The position numbers and the translations under genes are program-made. Source: Hippophae tibetana (lineage: Eukaryota; Streptophyta; Magnoliopsida; Rosales; Elaeagnaceae). From it: 64,000 bases of DNA. Positions 12,291-23,845 of this stretch are shown here, in pieces; the first letter of the stretch is position 1, and the number at the start of each line of letters is the position of its first letter. The stretch spans positions 17,738,659 to 17,802,658 of the forward strand of contig CM072811.1 of the NCBI GenBank assembly GCA_037013495.1. Direction: 5' to 3'. The notes under the pieces are model-generated. The model searched no databases. It saw nothing but the letters and a program-made list of their open reading frames with translations, and was not told where the DNA came from.

Positions 12291-14124
12291 TGTTGTCTCT
12301 TTTGGAGAACATAAAACGTGCAAGCATACACATTCACAAGTAATAATATTTGATAAGTAAGTTATCGTTTCCACAGAGATTTGTTACTACAGTGTGTTGA
12401 GTACTAAAATTATTTCGTTCTGATTTTATCCAAAACGATCGTTGATTTGTAAAAAGTTTAAGAAAAAAGTTTAATAACAAAATAAAAGAAATCTAGGATT
12501 GTAGTTTTTCACCAAATTAATCCACTCGAATCATGTTATTTTATTTTGATTTATATTTTTTTAGTACATTTGATTTGTCAACCGAAAACTTCTAATTTTA
12601 TCCATATATCTCTTCCGAGCTTCGTATAAACACACCTCGTTAAATTAATTCACTATATTCCTATGAGAATTAAATTCACCAAGATTCATTACGTTCTAAG
12701 TTCTCAAATGACCACACATACAATTAGGGTATATTCCTATCCTTCATCATACATGTCATTCTATCTATGAGCAATATACACAAAAATGCCTCTTCCAAGT
12801 TCATTTAAGTGCCACACATCATTTGATAAAATTCGTAAATAATCAAAAGCATTAAACACAAAATAGAATATATAAATCGAACATCTTATAAATCTTTCAA
12901 AAATAATTAAAATCAAAGCGTCATAAATCTAGATAAAATGCAACCCTAGAAAAATTAAATTACTTCATAAATTAAAAATTAAAATTACAAAAGTTAAGAA
13001 AAATGAGATAAAGAACAAAGAAAAATTAAATCATTTCGAATCGTAAATATTTGGCACATGCAGAACACAACAGAAGCCAAAAATGGCTTCTGCGTGTTGC
13101 ACAGTCCACCCCCGAATACTACTAAAAATCTCAAACTCTATCATAATATCCTCTATTTATAACATCAAATTTCTAAAAACAATACATTTAAAAATGTATA
13201 TTTTTTAATACGCGGGGGACAAATATGTATGGAGAAAATAATAAAATAATACGTGTGGGGAGATAATGTATCGAAAACGAAAAACTGGTATCAAAAACGC
13301 AAAGTGGGAATATGCGCGTCACTATCTCTTTTTTTCAATTTCCGCTGCCATGTGTCGTGATATGATTCGCTGAAAGCTAAAGTGGGACACATGGTAGCAT
13401 ATCATTGGTGCTCAAGGATGGGCGCACCTAGAATTGCCGCACAGGAGTAGGGGCCCGAGAACGTGGGAGATAACCGCTGCAACGCGTGCGTGATCGTACG
13501 CTTTCGCGCTCACCAAAACCTTGCCATGTGTCAGCATATAATTGGATGAAATATAAAGTGGGACACATGGCATCTAGCAATTAGTTGTATAACCGGGTGC
13601 ATGTGGATCGGCCGCACGGAATCATGCCTTGAAAACACGTCAGACACGCGCGCATCCTAACCGTTTATTCTTTGATCTGATTATGTACGTTGCCCGCATG
13701 GATGATGACGCGTGGTCTTTTCTCTCCTGCGCAGAAAAATAACTTTAATTAATTGCATTTTGACCCACAAATTTAATTTAAATTACATTTTAAACTTTAT
13801 TTAATTATAATTAAGCCCTTTTCTAATTTAAATTAAATTTTAAACTTTTAATAATTAAAATTAAGCCCGATTTTAATTTAAATTATATTTTCGACTTTTA
13901 TAAATTGTAATTAAGTACTCATTTATTTGAAATTATATTTTTGGACATAAATTGGCAATTAATTACGTTTTCAATTCAAATTATTTAATTTTCTTAAAAT
14001 ATATTACTTAACAAATAAACAGTAAATACTAATTTATTAAACTAAAATTAACTAAAAATGTAAAGAACATAACAATTATAATTAATAAAATACATGAAAA
14101 TAACTATATAAAATAAAGTTATCA
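12291..14124 (-). mobile_element. solo LTR A (Ty3/gypsy, 1834 bp)
   Basis: TG...CA ends with a perfect 5-bp target duplication CTCAA at 12286-12290 and 14125-14129. The orientation is minus: on that strand it starts TGATAACTTT and ends ACAACA, with a GTATGCTTGCACGTTTTATG stretch near the end typical of Athila/Tat LTR ends. It is a close relative of solo LTR B (40087-42029), to which it aligns end to end. It carries a GC-richer centre (13290-13730) with two inverted CCATGTGTC/GACACATGG modules. No internal region remains, as expected after LTR-LTR recombination. Host site: the interior of element M. Confidence 0.88.
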
Positions 14125-15340
14125 CTCAATCAGCTACTCAACTTGTACTTCAACCTTATTGATAGATGCCTCTATAGAGTCCAACATTTGATTTTTTCTT
14201 AATTGGTTATCCCAACTCACTTGAATGAATACATCCAAGTTATCCTCTGAATTTAGCTTGCTGGGAGGATTCAAAAGCAGTTATTAGTGGTATTATTGGC
14301 CTTGTTGATTTGAGCTTTAGGGGAATGGAGAATTATTTTATTACTAGGAGAAATTAGGATGATTCCTTCACTCAAGATTATAGGTATTTGCATTGGGATA
14401 TTACCTGTGTCTTGGTTGGTAATACCCTCAATGCATTGACCTATTCAGGTAATTGCTTATCCTTTGTAAGGATAGGTATCAACAATGTGTTCTAAATTGC
14501 TACACAATAAATAGTGTTCTTTATTGGGTGTGGCATATGTGGTGAGAAGTATAACTTGCTTGGTCAGTTGTGTAAGTTGCATCTTTACTTCTATACCATA
14601 GTCGATTTTTTAGCTTTTTTATGTCCTTTTCACTTGGGATCTTCTCCATTGGGAATTAGCACCTAACATCTCAAAGAGATTATAAATCATTAAGGCTATC
14701 TTTTCAACCATTGCTCCTTCTATAGTCTTGTCAACGATGAACTAACATTGTTGAGTCAATCTATTAAAGAAAAATTGGTTTTATAGTAGCAATAGGTAAC
14801 TATGAAAGGGGCACTGAGTAAGGAAGAGTTTGAACCTATCCCAAGGTTCGTGGAAAGGTTCTCCCTCCATCTAAGAGAAAGTAGCAATCATTTCTCTTAG
14901 CTTTGATGTTTTCTGATGGAAATAAAATTTTCCCATGAATTTATTGTATACATCTTCCCAAGTCATTAGGGAACCTGAAGAAGTGACATCAGCTAAGCCT
15001 TGGCTCTGTCTTTGATGGTGTAGGATAAATACTACATTCTAAGTTGGTCCTCAGTGAGTAGACTTAGAGAGAATGTTTGGATTGTAGACTAGAAGTCCCT
15101 AATGAAAGTTAGAGAGCCTTCGTTAGGTAGTCTATTAAAGGAAGATAACATGGAAAATGAATATTTCTCAATTCATAATTCATGGAAGCCTCACCCATTT
15201 AGATTGAGACAGTAGTGGTGTCAATGAATGGCTTTGCATACTCCTTCACGGTGGTTTCCTTAGGTTGTTGGTTTTCACTTATAATTGTTGGTTCAAAGGG
15301 AACGTCTAGGTCTCATTCTATTTATTGCTTAAATGAAAGT
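14125..15340 (-). mobile_element. gag fossil of element M (Athila-like)
   Basis: On the minus strand the Retrotransposon_gag family is clear: a TWEDVYNKFMGKFY segment near 14950, then REMIATF..MEGEPFHEPWDRFK near 14850-14900, then a RLTQQC piece. Closer to the left end an ANTYNLE..RNHPNFS piece (about 14330-14400) matches the NPGWRNHPNFSW region of Athila gag. These correspond in order to the gag of Athila-1 (38924-39770, plus strand). Broken in many places. Confidence 0.75.
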
Positions 15341-15947
15341 TTTAGATCTCAAAGTCTAGCCTTTTTGACAATTATTTTGATATATTAATATTATTTATGT
15401 AAGGTGTGAGAGGGTACCCGATGAACCTTCTACCTCGCATAAACTATTTAAAAAAAATTAAAATCATCTATCAAGTAAAAAAATTAAAATAAATTTAAAG
15501 TATGTTATAAACAATTTATAATACAAAAAGTAGGATACAATCTATACAATAATTACATCAAGTATATTAAATATTACATATTTTACATAGAAATGCTAAA
15601 CATAAAATAACAAAAAGAAATAAAGTGAAAGAAAGTAAATAAATTAAAGAAAATAAAATTAAAATTTACAATTAAAGAAAAAAAATTGACAAATTAATTT
15701 TAAATAAATAAAAGAAAAGAACGTTAATTTAAAAATTAAATTTTTTGTTTTAAAATATTTTTGAAGATATATTTTATTTTTATTTAATAATTTTTTAAAT
15801 TTAAAATTTAAAATATCTAAAGATATTAATAACAAAGATATTTTAAGATTTTAAATAAAAATCACAATATTTACAATACAATGTTTTTAAGATTTTGGTA
15901 ATAAAAATTTAAAAACACAATTTCTACGAGACAATTGGCTAAAAACT
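15341..15947 (-). other. 5' leader and primer-site region of element M
   Basis: AT-rich leader between the LTR and gag. Next to the LTR edge the minus strand reads AAGTTTTTAGCCAATTGTCTCG, a decayed form of the AGTTTTTGGCGCCGTTGCCGGGG primer-site context complementary to the tRNA-Asp 3' end. The family and position support the call more than the letters do. Confidence 0.5.
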
Positions 15948-17599
15948 TGATACTCGAGTTTTGTATATATAAAAAAGCTATCAAGTACCGAATCACTTTG
16001 TACGAAGTGATAAGTATACTTCTAAGGTCGGTCTAAAGAGGAATTACATGGTTTTTAAATAATTCAACAAATTTTTAAAAGCTAATATTAAATCTAGACA
16101 TTATGTTACAAAGTTTGAGGTTTTAAAAGATCTAAACTAATGACATAAAATTAAAGATAGACTCAAATAACACCAACCAAATAACATATGCACTCAATGG
16201 ATAATTTTTGGGATATATTAATCAGTTAATCAAATTTGTTCAATATTAATTGGGTTATTAAATATATGAATTATATTTATTGATTCTTTCTTATATATAA
16301 AAATTGGAGATTAATTAGGTATACCATTTATTATTAATTAAAATCATTTAACGTCTTCAGTCGATCTACCAATTAATTTTAATTAAACTATGATTCTTTT
16401 TTAAGGGATTAATAAATAATTTAATTGTCACCTTTGGTTAGGTCTAACAATTTAAATTCTTGTCAAGGTGTCAAATTTAGGTTAATGATTTAAGTATCTA
16501 CAAACTAACTTTTTGATTTTAAATCTATTATGAAAAATATATTGTTAATATATTTTCCAGTAATAAATCTTATAAAAATCTTTGACGTAGAGCATAACTC
16601 TAAATAAGATTTGGATAATTACATATAATATTCAAGAGTATTATTTTAAATCATACCCATATAATTTTCTTTGACAAACTTCATTTAAATCATGAAGAAG
16701 AAATAAAACTTAATTTATTTAATTAAAAGTTTTCTACCTATTTTAATATTTCACAAGCATAATAATATTGATAATATCACATAGTATTTTCATCTAAATA
16801 TGCTTAATTTAATAAATGGATAGTAGATTAAATATATCATTTACAACAAAAAATAAAGATAATGTGAAAATAGAAGAATACTTTTAAATTATATCTCAAG
16901 AGTATCCTTTTAAGTATAGATTTTTCAGTATTGTTTCTGTATCTGGAAAACCTCCAAATAGATTTGCTCATAGTGTTTATTGAATTAAAAGAAAAATAGT
17001 ACATAGACTAAACTATGTTCAACATTCAAAGTTGATAGAAGAAATTTGAAACTAAAAAAAGAAAAACATAAGAGAAAACTAAGAAATTAGCTAAAAAAAA
17101 TAGCTGATGGGATTAGAAGGGATGATGATTACAATAGGTTTTAGGCATTTATATAGGGATAGAAAATGTTGCAAAAGAGAGAAAATTATGGATCCTAAGT
17201 TCCACTGCATGCATTTCTTCTGCATTACAACATAAGTGAGCCTGTAACGCCTTTGAATATGTACCCCATTGTCCCACATCGTGCCACCCATGTTGTTGAG
17301 CTTTTAGAAACCTTTTGGTATTTCACCCCTTACATTGGTTTTGGAACATATATAAGGCTTACATATGTTACTTTTTTATGCTTTATGGTTGCAATGGAAT
17401 GCTTCCAAGTATTATTCTTCAAGTGTTTATTAGTTGAATCAATTTGAAGCTATAAATACCTAAAAAATAGAAAAAAATACATGTGATTTTAGAAAGATAG
17501 ATTTTCTCAAATGATGATATAATTATACAAACAAAAATCTCTTTTGACATTTAAAATGCATAAAATCACGTTATATTAAGTACTTTTAAGCATTCATCA
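15948..17599 (-). mobile_element. 5' LTR of element M (1652 bp)
   Basis: On the minus strand it starts TGATGAATGCTTAAAAGTAC and ends next to the decayed primer site with terminal CA. It aligns over its length with the N 5' LTR (60962-62626) and with the start of the P 3' LTR. The U3/R side includes ATTTATAGCTTCAAATTGAT near 17440, and the far end has the AAGTATACTTATCACTT block near 16010 shared by the family. Confidence 0.75.
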
Positions 17600-17639
17600 A
17601 TCACCATAGGGACAATCAACCAACGGATATATCTATAGT

Positions 17640-17860
17640 CCTCTATACCATCATTGACAAGGTTAGTTGTCCAATTACAAGGGGTATAACAAATACTAAA
17701 TATGGGTAGACTTCCAAACCTGGCTCTCTAATGAGTCCTCATTCACAATTTCAAATAAATTTATGATGACTAGTATGAGTTCCTATGATGGTAACAAGGG
17801 CTCGTTGGAGCACCTTGAGAACTTTAAAGATTGGATACAATGATGTAGTCAGTTATTGAG
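17640..17860 (+). mobile_element. Tat-like gag scrap G
   Basis: Reads SFTISNKFMMTSMSSYDGN followed by GSLEHLENFKDWIQ, the 'YDG..DP..HL..F..WM' signature of Tat-lineage gag. It is cut on the right by LTR D1. A possible continuation on the far side of D1 (about 19320-19380, AF..TV..WFN-like) is too short to be sure of. Old and broken. Confidence 0.55.
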
Positions 17861-19285
17861 TGATACACTTGAAAACACGCAAGTATACATAATCAAATTG
17901 TAAAAGTGATAAATAAATTAAGAACACATATTTTCAATTCCATGAGGATTTCTACAATAACTACCGCTATTTATTAACTTATTGGCAAGTTAGTAACGAG
18001 GTTTTGAAAAAAGATTTAAATAAAATAAAACATAAAAAATTAACTAAAATACATTAGCACACAAATTAAGAGAAATATGTGATTATGAGAATATTATAAA
18101 TCTAACCAATTATATTATGAATTAATATTAGAACTATCCTTGAATTCTTAACTTTAGTTTGAGAAATCTAGGCAACTAAGACTAGACTTCATAATGCACA
18201 TTTTCTTTGTAATTGATTAAAGGTTCACTTATTAACTAATAAAAATCATGAATGACTCACCAAATAACTCATTCATTGCATTAAGTTCTAAAAATGAGAT
18301 GGCTAAACTATGCAAGATTACAATTCTTAGTAAATTTTAACGAAGGTATCAACCCTACTTGCCACACTGTCACTATGCAACAAGATACTAACTTGAATAA
18401 GAATATTAATAATTATATTCTCATAATATACTAAGAATCTTAGACTGGAATTAAACAAGCATATTCAATAAACTAGTTAGCTAATGTAATTTAGACATGT
18501 ATAGTTATAGCATTTAATCATAGAATTGAAAATATCAACAATCAAGGATTGAATTTAAAAATCATCATAACATTAGCTAGGCATGGATTATATAATTAAA
18601 ATAATAGATAACAAAGAAGAAGAAAAAAAAAGAGAAGAAGAAGAAGAAGCTAATGATTAATATCAATGGATGATTTACAACTCTTTTATTTCCTCTAACC
18701 TTCAATTTCTTTGTAAACCTACATATTTTCTATAAATTTATATGTATATGATTTGTGCTACTTTTTGTTAACCCTAGCTATATATTTATAGTAAAGGAGT
18801 TACAAGGTAGTTAGAATTAAGGTTGTATTAACATGATAATCTAACAAATATGGAATAGTTTAGATAAGGATTAGCTAAAAGTATGGAGATTAAGTGCATA
18901 ACCAGATCGCGGGCCACAACACACATCGACTTATGCCACGGTATGCGATTGTTCCTAATTTTGTGAAATTCATCCAAGAGTGTTGTGTTGTGGCGCATAT
19001 ATACTCATGCCCACCCTTAATTTTACCAATTAAATGTTTTAACCCCTCCTTAATGTATATTGAAGAAATGTTTGCATTTAGGCCCTCTAATATATGAAAA
19101 TTATATCCTTGATTGTGAGGATTTGTTTAGTACTTTGTCATTTGCATTTTTTAAGTCCAAAAATTCTTGAAATACATCAAAACATATATGTGATTCTAAA
19201 AATACAATTTGTAAAATACTTGGGTTAAAATGTGATATCAAAACCGAATTCATTAAGTCATTAACAATAAAACCACTATTACCTC
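17861..19285 (-). mobile_element. LTR D1 (Ty3/gypsy type)
   Basis: The left edge starts TGATACACTTGAAAACACGC, which on the minus strand is a typical LTR end (TATACTTGCGTGTTTTC). It aligns in reverse with LTR D2 (28405-29262). Strong shared blocks include the ATTAAGGAGGGGT stretch (revcomp here near 19045) and the AAAATCACATATATGTTTTGATG block near 19170-19200. The right edge is approximate. No target duplication was found. A GAA microsatellite lies within it at 18613-18649. Confidence 0.6.
18613..18649. repeat. GAA/AAG microsatellite
   Basis: Interrupted run of AAG units within LTR D1. Confidence 0.8.
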
Positions 19286-19384
19286 TATAATCTAGGAATT
19301 CATTCCCAAAATCCTACTACTACTATTTACTTACTGCTTTCATGACTGTTTGGTTCAACATAAAAACCTGGCTATCCTCCACAA

Positions 19385-20150
19385 CCAAAAAACATTCATT
19401 ATGGTGTGATTAGAAACCATGGATTATTAACTATAAGTGTAACTACTCTCAACCTCATGGAATAAATATTTATTACAAATATCAAATCTCGTATAAGAGA
19501 GACATTCAAACTAGGTACTCACACAGATAAAAATTTGATAACTAACTACCAAATGACCCACTCTCAAAGGTAGGAATAATTTAAAAAATAGATATAAATC
19601 TCAATTTTAATTTTGGCAAAGTTTTGGTTCTTAAACAATGGGTGAGAAACAAAAGAAATGATGGGCGTATTTATAGAACTCAGATTGCCACCTTGCTAGC
19701 CACCTTACTAAGGGTGTTGGAGAGGGTGTTGGCGAGGTCCATGGTGAGCTTGTTGGTAAGGTGCTAAAAGTCACATATTTTGTTCCAAAATTGTCGAGTA
19801 TTACCTATAAATACCTGCACCAAAAAGGAACTAAAAATGAAAGTGACAATATTGGCTTGCTTGCACGCTCACTCATTGAAAACCACAACCCTTAACTTAA
19901 CATGCATACTACAAAAATGAACCCTTTGATGTATGTAAACATGCTTGCATGAAAAGTGTACCTAATTATGTGCTTGTGTGAATTACTAATTAGCAGTAAC
20001 CAACCTTACATAGATGAATACATATGCTAAGTAAAATAAAGACAGTGTGTTTTGTACAAGGGAAGCCAACACAAAGACACAGAGCACAACAGATCTTACA
20101 TTCTACCTCTTTGTCTTTTGGTATGAAAACACTACATAACTAAGTATATA
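19385..20150. repeat. dispersed repeat E, copy 1
   Basis: Shares with copies at 20648-21368, 33465-33995 and 34795-36152 the block 'gtatgtaaacatgcttgcat..aaagtgta', then 'tgcttgtgtg.attac', then 'ccaaccttacatag', then 'caagccaacacaaagac'. A TATTTATAGA stretch (19668 onward) sits at the same relative place in copies 1 and 2 and looks like a minus-strand TATA box, so E is probably an LTR read on the minus strand. No internal region or target duplication was identified. Confidence 0.6.
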
Positions 20151-20312
20151 AACTCATCAAACATGAGATGAACATTAAAATGTCCTAAATTTGTTTGTTC
20201 CCATAAGCAATACAATGACACACATCAAAACCCAAAAGATACACCTATACCAAGTGCACCTATCTTAAGTGTAATTACTTAGCTTATGTATCCCATAAAT
20301 TCTCCACTACGT

Positions 20313-20573
20313 GATAAATGTTTAATTGCTTAAATATTTATTGAATATATCTTTATTTTATGTCATTAGCTTAGATATTCAAATCCAAACTTTGTGACAA
20401 AATGTTTAGGTTTTATTTTCGTTTTTATGAATTTGTTTAATTATTTAAAAACCATATGATTACTCTTTAGACTGACCTAGAAAGTATACTTATCATTTTC
20501 TATAAAGAATTTGTGCACTTGCAATCTATTTTATATATTATACAAAGTTTCTATGCCTAATCTTGTTATATCA
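20313..20573 (+). mobile_element. 3' end of a P/M/N-family LTR (scrap F)
   Basis: Matches the last 260 bp of the M and N LTRs in the opposite orientation: the GTATACTTATCATTTTCT block, the GTGCACTTGCAA block, and a terminal TATCA followed by AGTTTTTGGC. The left part is missing where repeat E copy 1 ends. Confidence 0.65.
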
Positions 20574-20579
20574 AGTTTT

Positions 20580-20595
20580 TGGCATCATTTCCAAG
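20580..20595 (+). other. primer-binding-site remnant next to LTR scrap F
   Basis: TGGCATCATTTCCAAG follows the LTR end by six bases. It is a decayed TGGCGCCGTTGCCGGG, the primer site that pairs with the tRNA-Asp 3' end. The same TGGCATCATT spelling occurs at the N primer site, so it was probably a subfamily feature. Confidence 0.6.
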
Positions 20596-20647
20596 TATAC
20601 TGGTATAGAGGTAAAAAGTAGATAACCTTTACAAGCATCAACCACCA

Positions 20648-21368
20648 TTCAATGTTGTGTGATTAGTAACCATAGATCAGTAATGTGACATTAAGTGAAC
20701 AATCAAACTTGAGCACCACCTCCAATCACGAACAATCAATATCCATCATGGGAAACACTTCAACCACAAACTATAAATCATCTACTTGGGGCACACAGTT
20801 AACCATGTACTACACACAACCAACCATTTGAGAAAGTTGCATTATAGCAACTACCAACTAACACATAACTCACTGCCACACAGACTCCTCAACTAAGGAA
20901 ATGTTTCATCCTAATAACTACTAGCCCACACATGGCTCACAGCCACATATAATTCTCACATAAAATCCACTCGCAAACATCACCTCGAGAACTCTCAAAA
21001 GAGTATAGTTTTGCTTACAGAGTTATGAATCAGTAATACCGAACAACACTTAAGGTAATAGTGATAAAAAAAATGAGGTGTCAATTTGATAGAGCTCTAA
21101 TATAATTTCTTTGGATCCCAAACAGAAAGAGGAGGGTATTTATAGAAATCATCCAAGCACATGGTGGTCTTCGTCGAGGATTCTTGTGGTGTGTGTAAAC
21201 ATGCTCGCATACAAAGTATATCTACCTATATGCTTGTGTGCATTACTGATCATCAATAACCAACCTTACATAGAGAAAAAAAACACTAAGTAAGTATATA
21301 CAAACTCTCTATTCTTTACACGTGAAATCAACACATAGACACAAAGTACAACATGATTTACAATTTTT
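20648..21368. repeat. dispersed repeat E, copy 2
   Basis: Same family as copy 1, in the same orientation. It opens with the ATTCAATGTTGTGTGATTAG block (19405-19425 in copy 1), holds GGGTATTTATAGAAATC (21134-21150), and ends with the CATAGACACAAAGTACAAC block. It lies directly after the primer-site remnant of scrap F, which suggests insertion into that element's leader. Confidence 0.6.
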
Positions 21369-21761
21369 TATTAAAAAAGGACTCTTATTAAATTGTGACA
21401 TACTACAACAGGTCACCTCTATATAGTCGATTTAGGGTAGATAAAAAATCAATATAATCAAAATGTTGAAAATAGACAACAACAAAAAAAAAAATGATGG
21501 TCGATAAAAAGTAAAAAAAAAATTGATATTTAGTCAATATTTTAATGATAGATTATTACTAGTCAGGCAATCTGGTGAGGGTCATTTTTTAATAAAAAAC
21601 CACATATGGACCTTAAGTGATGCTTTCCACCAATTTTGGTCTTTTCAAGACAAATACTCAAAATGAATGCAAATTTATATGATACTCGAATTTCTTAAAT
21701 ATTAAGTACTTTCCGAGTTTATAGCTAGCAAAATACGGGTAATAAGAAATTGCATTTTTGG
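21369..21761. other. low-copy AT-rich DNA, no gene recognised
   Basis: A/T homopolymer runs and no coding or repeat signal. It lies downstream of MIR169 copy 2 on the minus strand and may contain the end of its primary transcript. Confidence 0.4.
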
Positions 21762-21931
21762 CATTGCAAGAAAAAAAGAGAGGCCAATATAGCCAAGAAA
21801 TGATTGCCGATCAACGAATAAGCTAGTGATTAATTAAGAGATCAATTTGTAAAGAAATTATAAATGGCTTTATTTTCAAACCGGCAATTCATTCTTGGCT
21901 TCATTATACTCTCTTTCCTTTCCTGCAATGA
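21762..21931 (-). ncRNA. MIR169: MIR169-like microRNA precursor 2
   Basis: On the minus strand the 5' arm (21901 down to 21881) reads AAGCCAAGAATGAATTGCCG then G. Against the miR169 variant beginning CAGCCAAGAATGACTTGCC, as recalled, it differs at positions 1 and 14. The 3' arm (star) reads GGCAATCATTTCTTGGCTAT then A (21808 down to 21788). The pair has 2-nt 3' overhangs but a three-base internal bulge at positions 11-13. The lower stem is long and regular: CATTGCAAG plus purines (21762 onward) pairs with pyrimidines plus CTGCAATG ending at 21930. The apical loop is about 70 nt. The target class would be NF-YA mRNAs. It is more diverged than copy 1, so either a decaying or a lineage-specific member. 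Confidence 0.72.
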
Positions 21932-21986
21932 ACTAATGCTTATGCTTCTCAATTTCTGGTACATTAATTGCATTGGGACGTATCAT

Positions 21987-21997
21987 GTATATATAGC
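21987..21997 (-). promoter_or_regulatory. TATA box candidate for MIR169 copy 2
   Basis: The minus strand reads GCTATATATAC, matching the CTATATATA form frequent at plant MIR promoters. It lies about 56 bp upstream of the stem base, so a start site 25-35 bp downstream would leave a short 5' leader before the hairpin. AT-rich surroundings make chance occurrence possible. Confidence 0.4.
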
Positions 21998-23845
21998 ATG
22001 AAAAATTTTATATTCGTTACATTGACCCACAAATTGACAACCGGACATGGGAATGTGATTACCATATTGCAATATAAAAAGGTTTTGACAAAGGGACAAG
22101 GGAAATCATCCAAAATATGGTACAGTACGAATAAAATTAACAAAGAGTTAAAGTTAATTTTATAATATAGAATGTGTATAATGGAGAATATAACACAAAC
22201 TATACAGGGGTGTATAATTATCACATATGCATGTGGAAATGGGAAAACAATAAATGTGTTTAACTTTTACATATTTGTGTAGAAATTTACACCAGTTGTA
22301 AATATACATGAACCTTTCATGTGAGTATGTGCCAACTAGGTGAAAGTCACGAAGATTACAGGACATAATTTAAAAAAAAAAATTTATGAATAATGATTGA
22401 AATGTATTATAAAATAAAATTAATTAAAATTAGATTTTAATAATAATATAACTTAATCATATTATGTGATTTTCTCATAGAAAATTTGGATGATAAAAAA
22501 AAAGAAAGCATCCAATTTTTTTCTTCTTCTTCTTATTAATCTCGTGATACGGTCAGCTAGTGCACTACTTGTTGATCCTAAACGAGGGAAGATTCGAATG
22601 GTTGACATTCTGACTTATAATAGGAGAATATGGAATATAATCATGAGAGATGGTCAAAAGAAACGATTATCGAAGGGAGTTCATAATTATATTTGGTATA
22701 TGATACGGAATGGGTGTCCTAAATTGAGATAGTGTTCTGAAATTATTAACAACTCAACGTATAAAAATACTTGCAAAAAGTTAAAGTGTTTGTGATGGCA
22801 ATCATAAAATTTCAGCTAGTTTTAAATATTTTATGCACATAATGTATGTAAGTAGTTGAAATGTCCAAAATTTAAAGTAATTGTAATATAATTATACTTA
22901 CAATTTATGTGTAAAGATAAAAAGATGTCTAATCAATAATTGTCATTTAATTTTCTAACATAATTGTATCATATGCATTCCACAAGCATTTTTTTGTGAA
23001 CATAATTACAATAACTTAAATGTTTTGAACATTTTTGCAACTAATTCAAGCATAAAAAGTGGTTAATTCACTCAAGATTTTATCATAATATCCCCAAGAC
23101 AATACATGTGTAATGCATGCGATATAATTATGTTAAAAAAAATTAAACAGTAGTTATTAGTTAGACATGCCTTTATTATTACCCATAGCATTGTAGGCAA
23201 TGCATAATTGCAACTACTTAAATATTTTAATTTTTTTTGTAATAATCCCATAAATTATGGGTATCTAATGTAGTTAACAAAAATATTTTTTAAGTGATTA
23301 TAAACAAGAGTATGTTTGGTTTATTATTATTATTATTATGACTCACCTTCTTTTAAGAAAAAATATTTCTTGATAAAATAATTGGTTTACGTTATATTTT
23401 GTAAGTCATATATACTCTACCTATGTATTAATTGTTTTGTTTTTGATGAATCAATGTATTAATTGTTCAATAGCTATCAAAATAACAATGTTTCTTATTT
23501 TTAAATCATTTTATCGGATGAGATTTATTTAGGAAAATCTAAGAGTTTAAATTAGTTGGATCGATCTACCTTACAAAGCATGTAAAGTAGAATGACTTCC
23601 CCACGTATAAATATTAAAAGAAATACTTACAATTATGTTGAATTTGATTGTTGCACTCATTGCACTTGTTTACTATTGAAAGTACTGATTTGGATCTTGA
23701 TACATACAAGAAAACAATTAGAATGAATGACATAACGGTATTGTATTCACTTCAATGCTTAAGTCATTACTAAACAAAGTCAAAGAAGATATGAGTCTTT
23801 AGTTAGAAGGCATAGAGAGTATCCCTTCAAGTATGAATAGAGGGG
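21998..23845. other. low-copy AT-rich DNA
   Basis: No transposon ends seen. The one open frame of note (22490-22732, plus) is listed separately. A short ATT run lies near 23320. Confidence 0.4.
22490..22732 (+). CDS. unrecognised small open frame, 80 codons
   Basis: I do not recognise this protein. It opens MIKKKKASNFFLLLLINLV, a lysine run then a hydrophobic stretch that would pass as a signal anchor, followed by a basic, Trp-containing body (VDPKRGKIRMVDILTYN and later RDGQKKRLSKGV). The opening comes from an A-tract followed by a CTT run, so the signal-like part may be an accident of simple sequence. The body (22550-22732) has less AT bias than its surroundings and could be an exon or pseudogene remnant. 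No splice sites or promoter were assigned. Confidence 0.15.
   Translation: MIKKKKASNFFLLLLINLVIRSASALLVDPKRGKIRMVDILTYNRRIWNIIMRDGQKKRLSKGVHNYIWYMIRNGCPKLR

Larger units (their letters stand above)
8571..17599 (-). mobile_element. LTR-retroelement M (Athila/Tat-type)
   Basis: Read on the minus strand: 5' LTR (17599 to 15948), degenerate tRNA-Asp-type primer site, leader, gag (about 15340 to 14125), solo LTR A inserted by another element (14124 to 12291), a short presumed end of pol with the ATGGG-N6-CCCAT motif (12149 to 12134), a leader, the extra ORF (11334 to about 10240) and a long 3' UTR to about 8571. The core of pol was not seen. It is broken and old, with many breaks. It belongs to one family with P and N and lies tail-to-tail with P. 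Confidence 0.72.
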
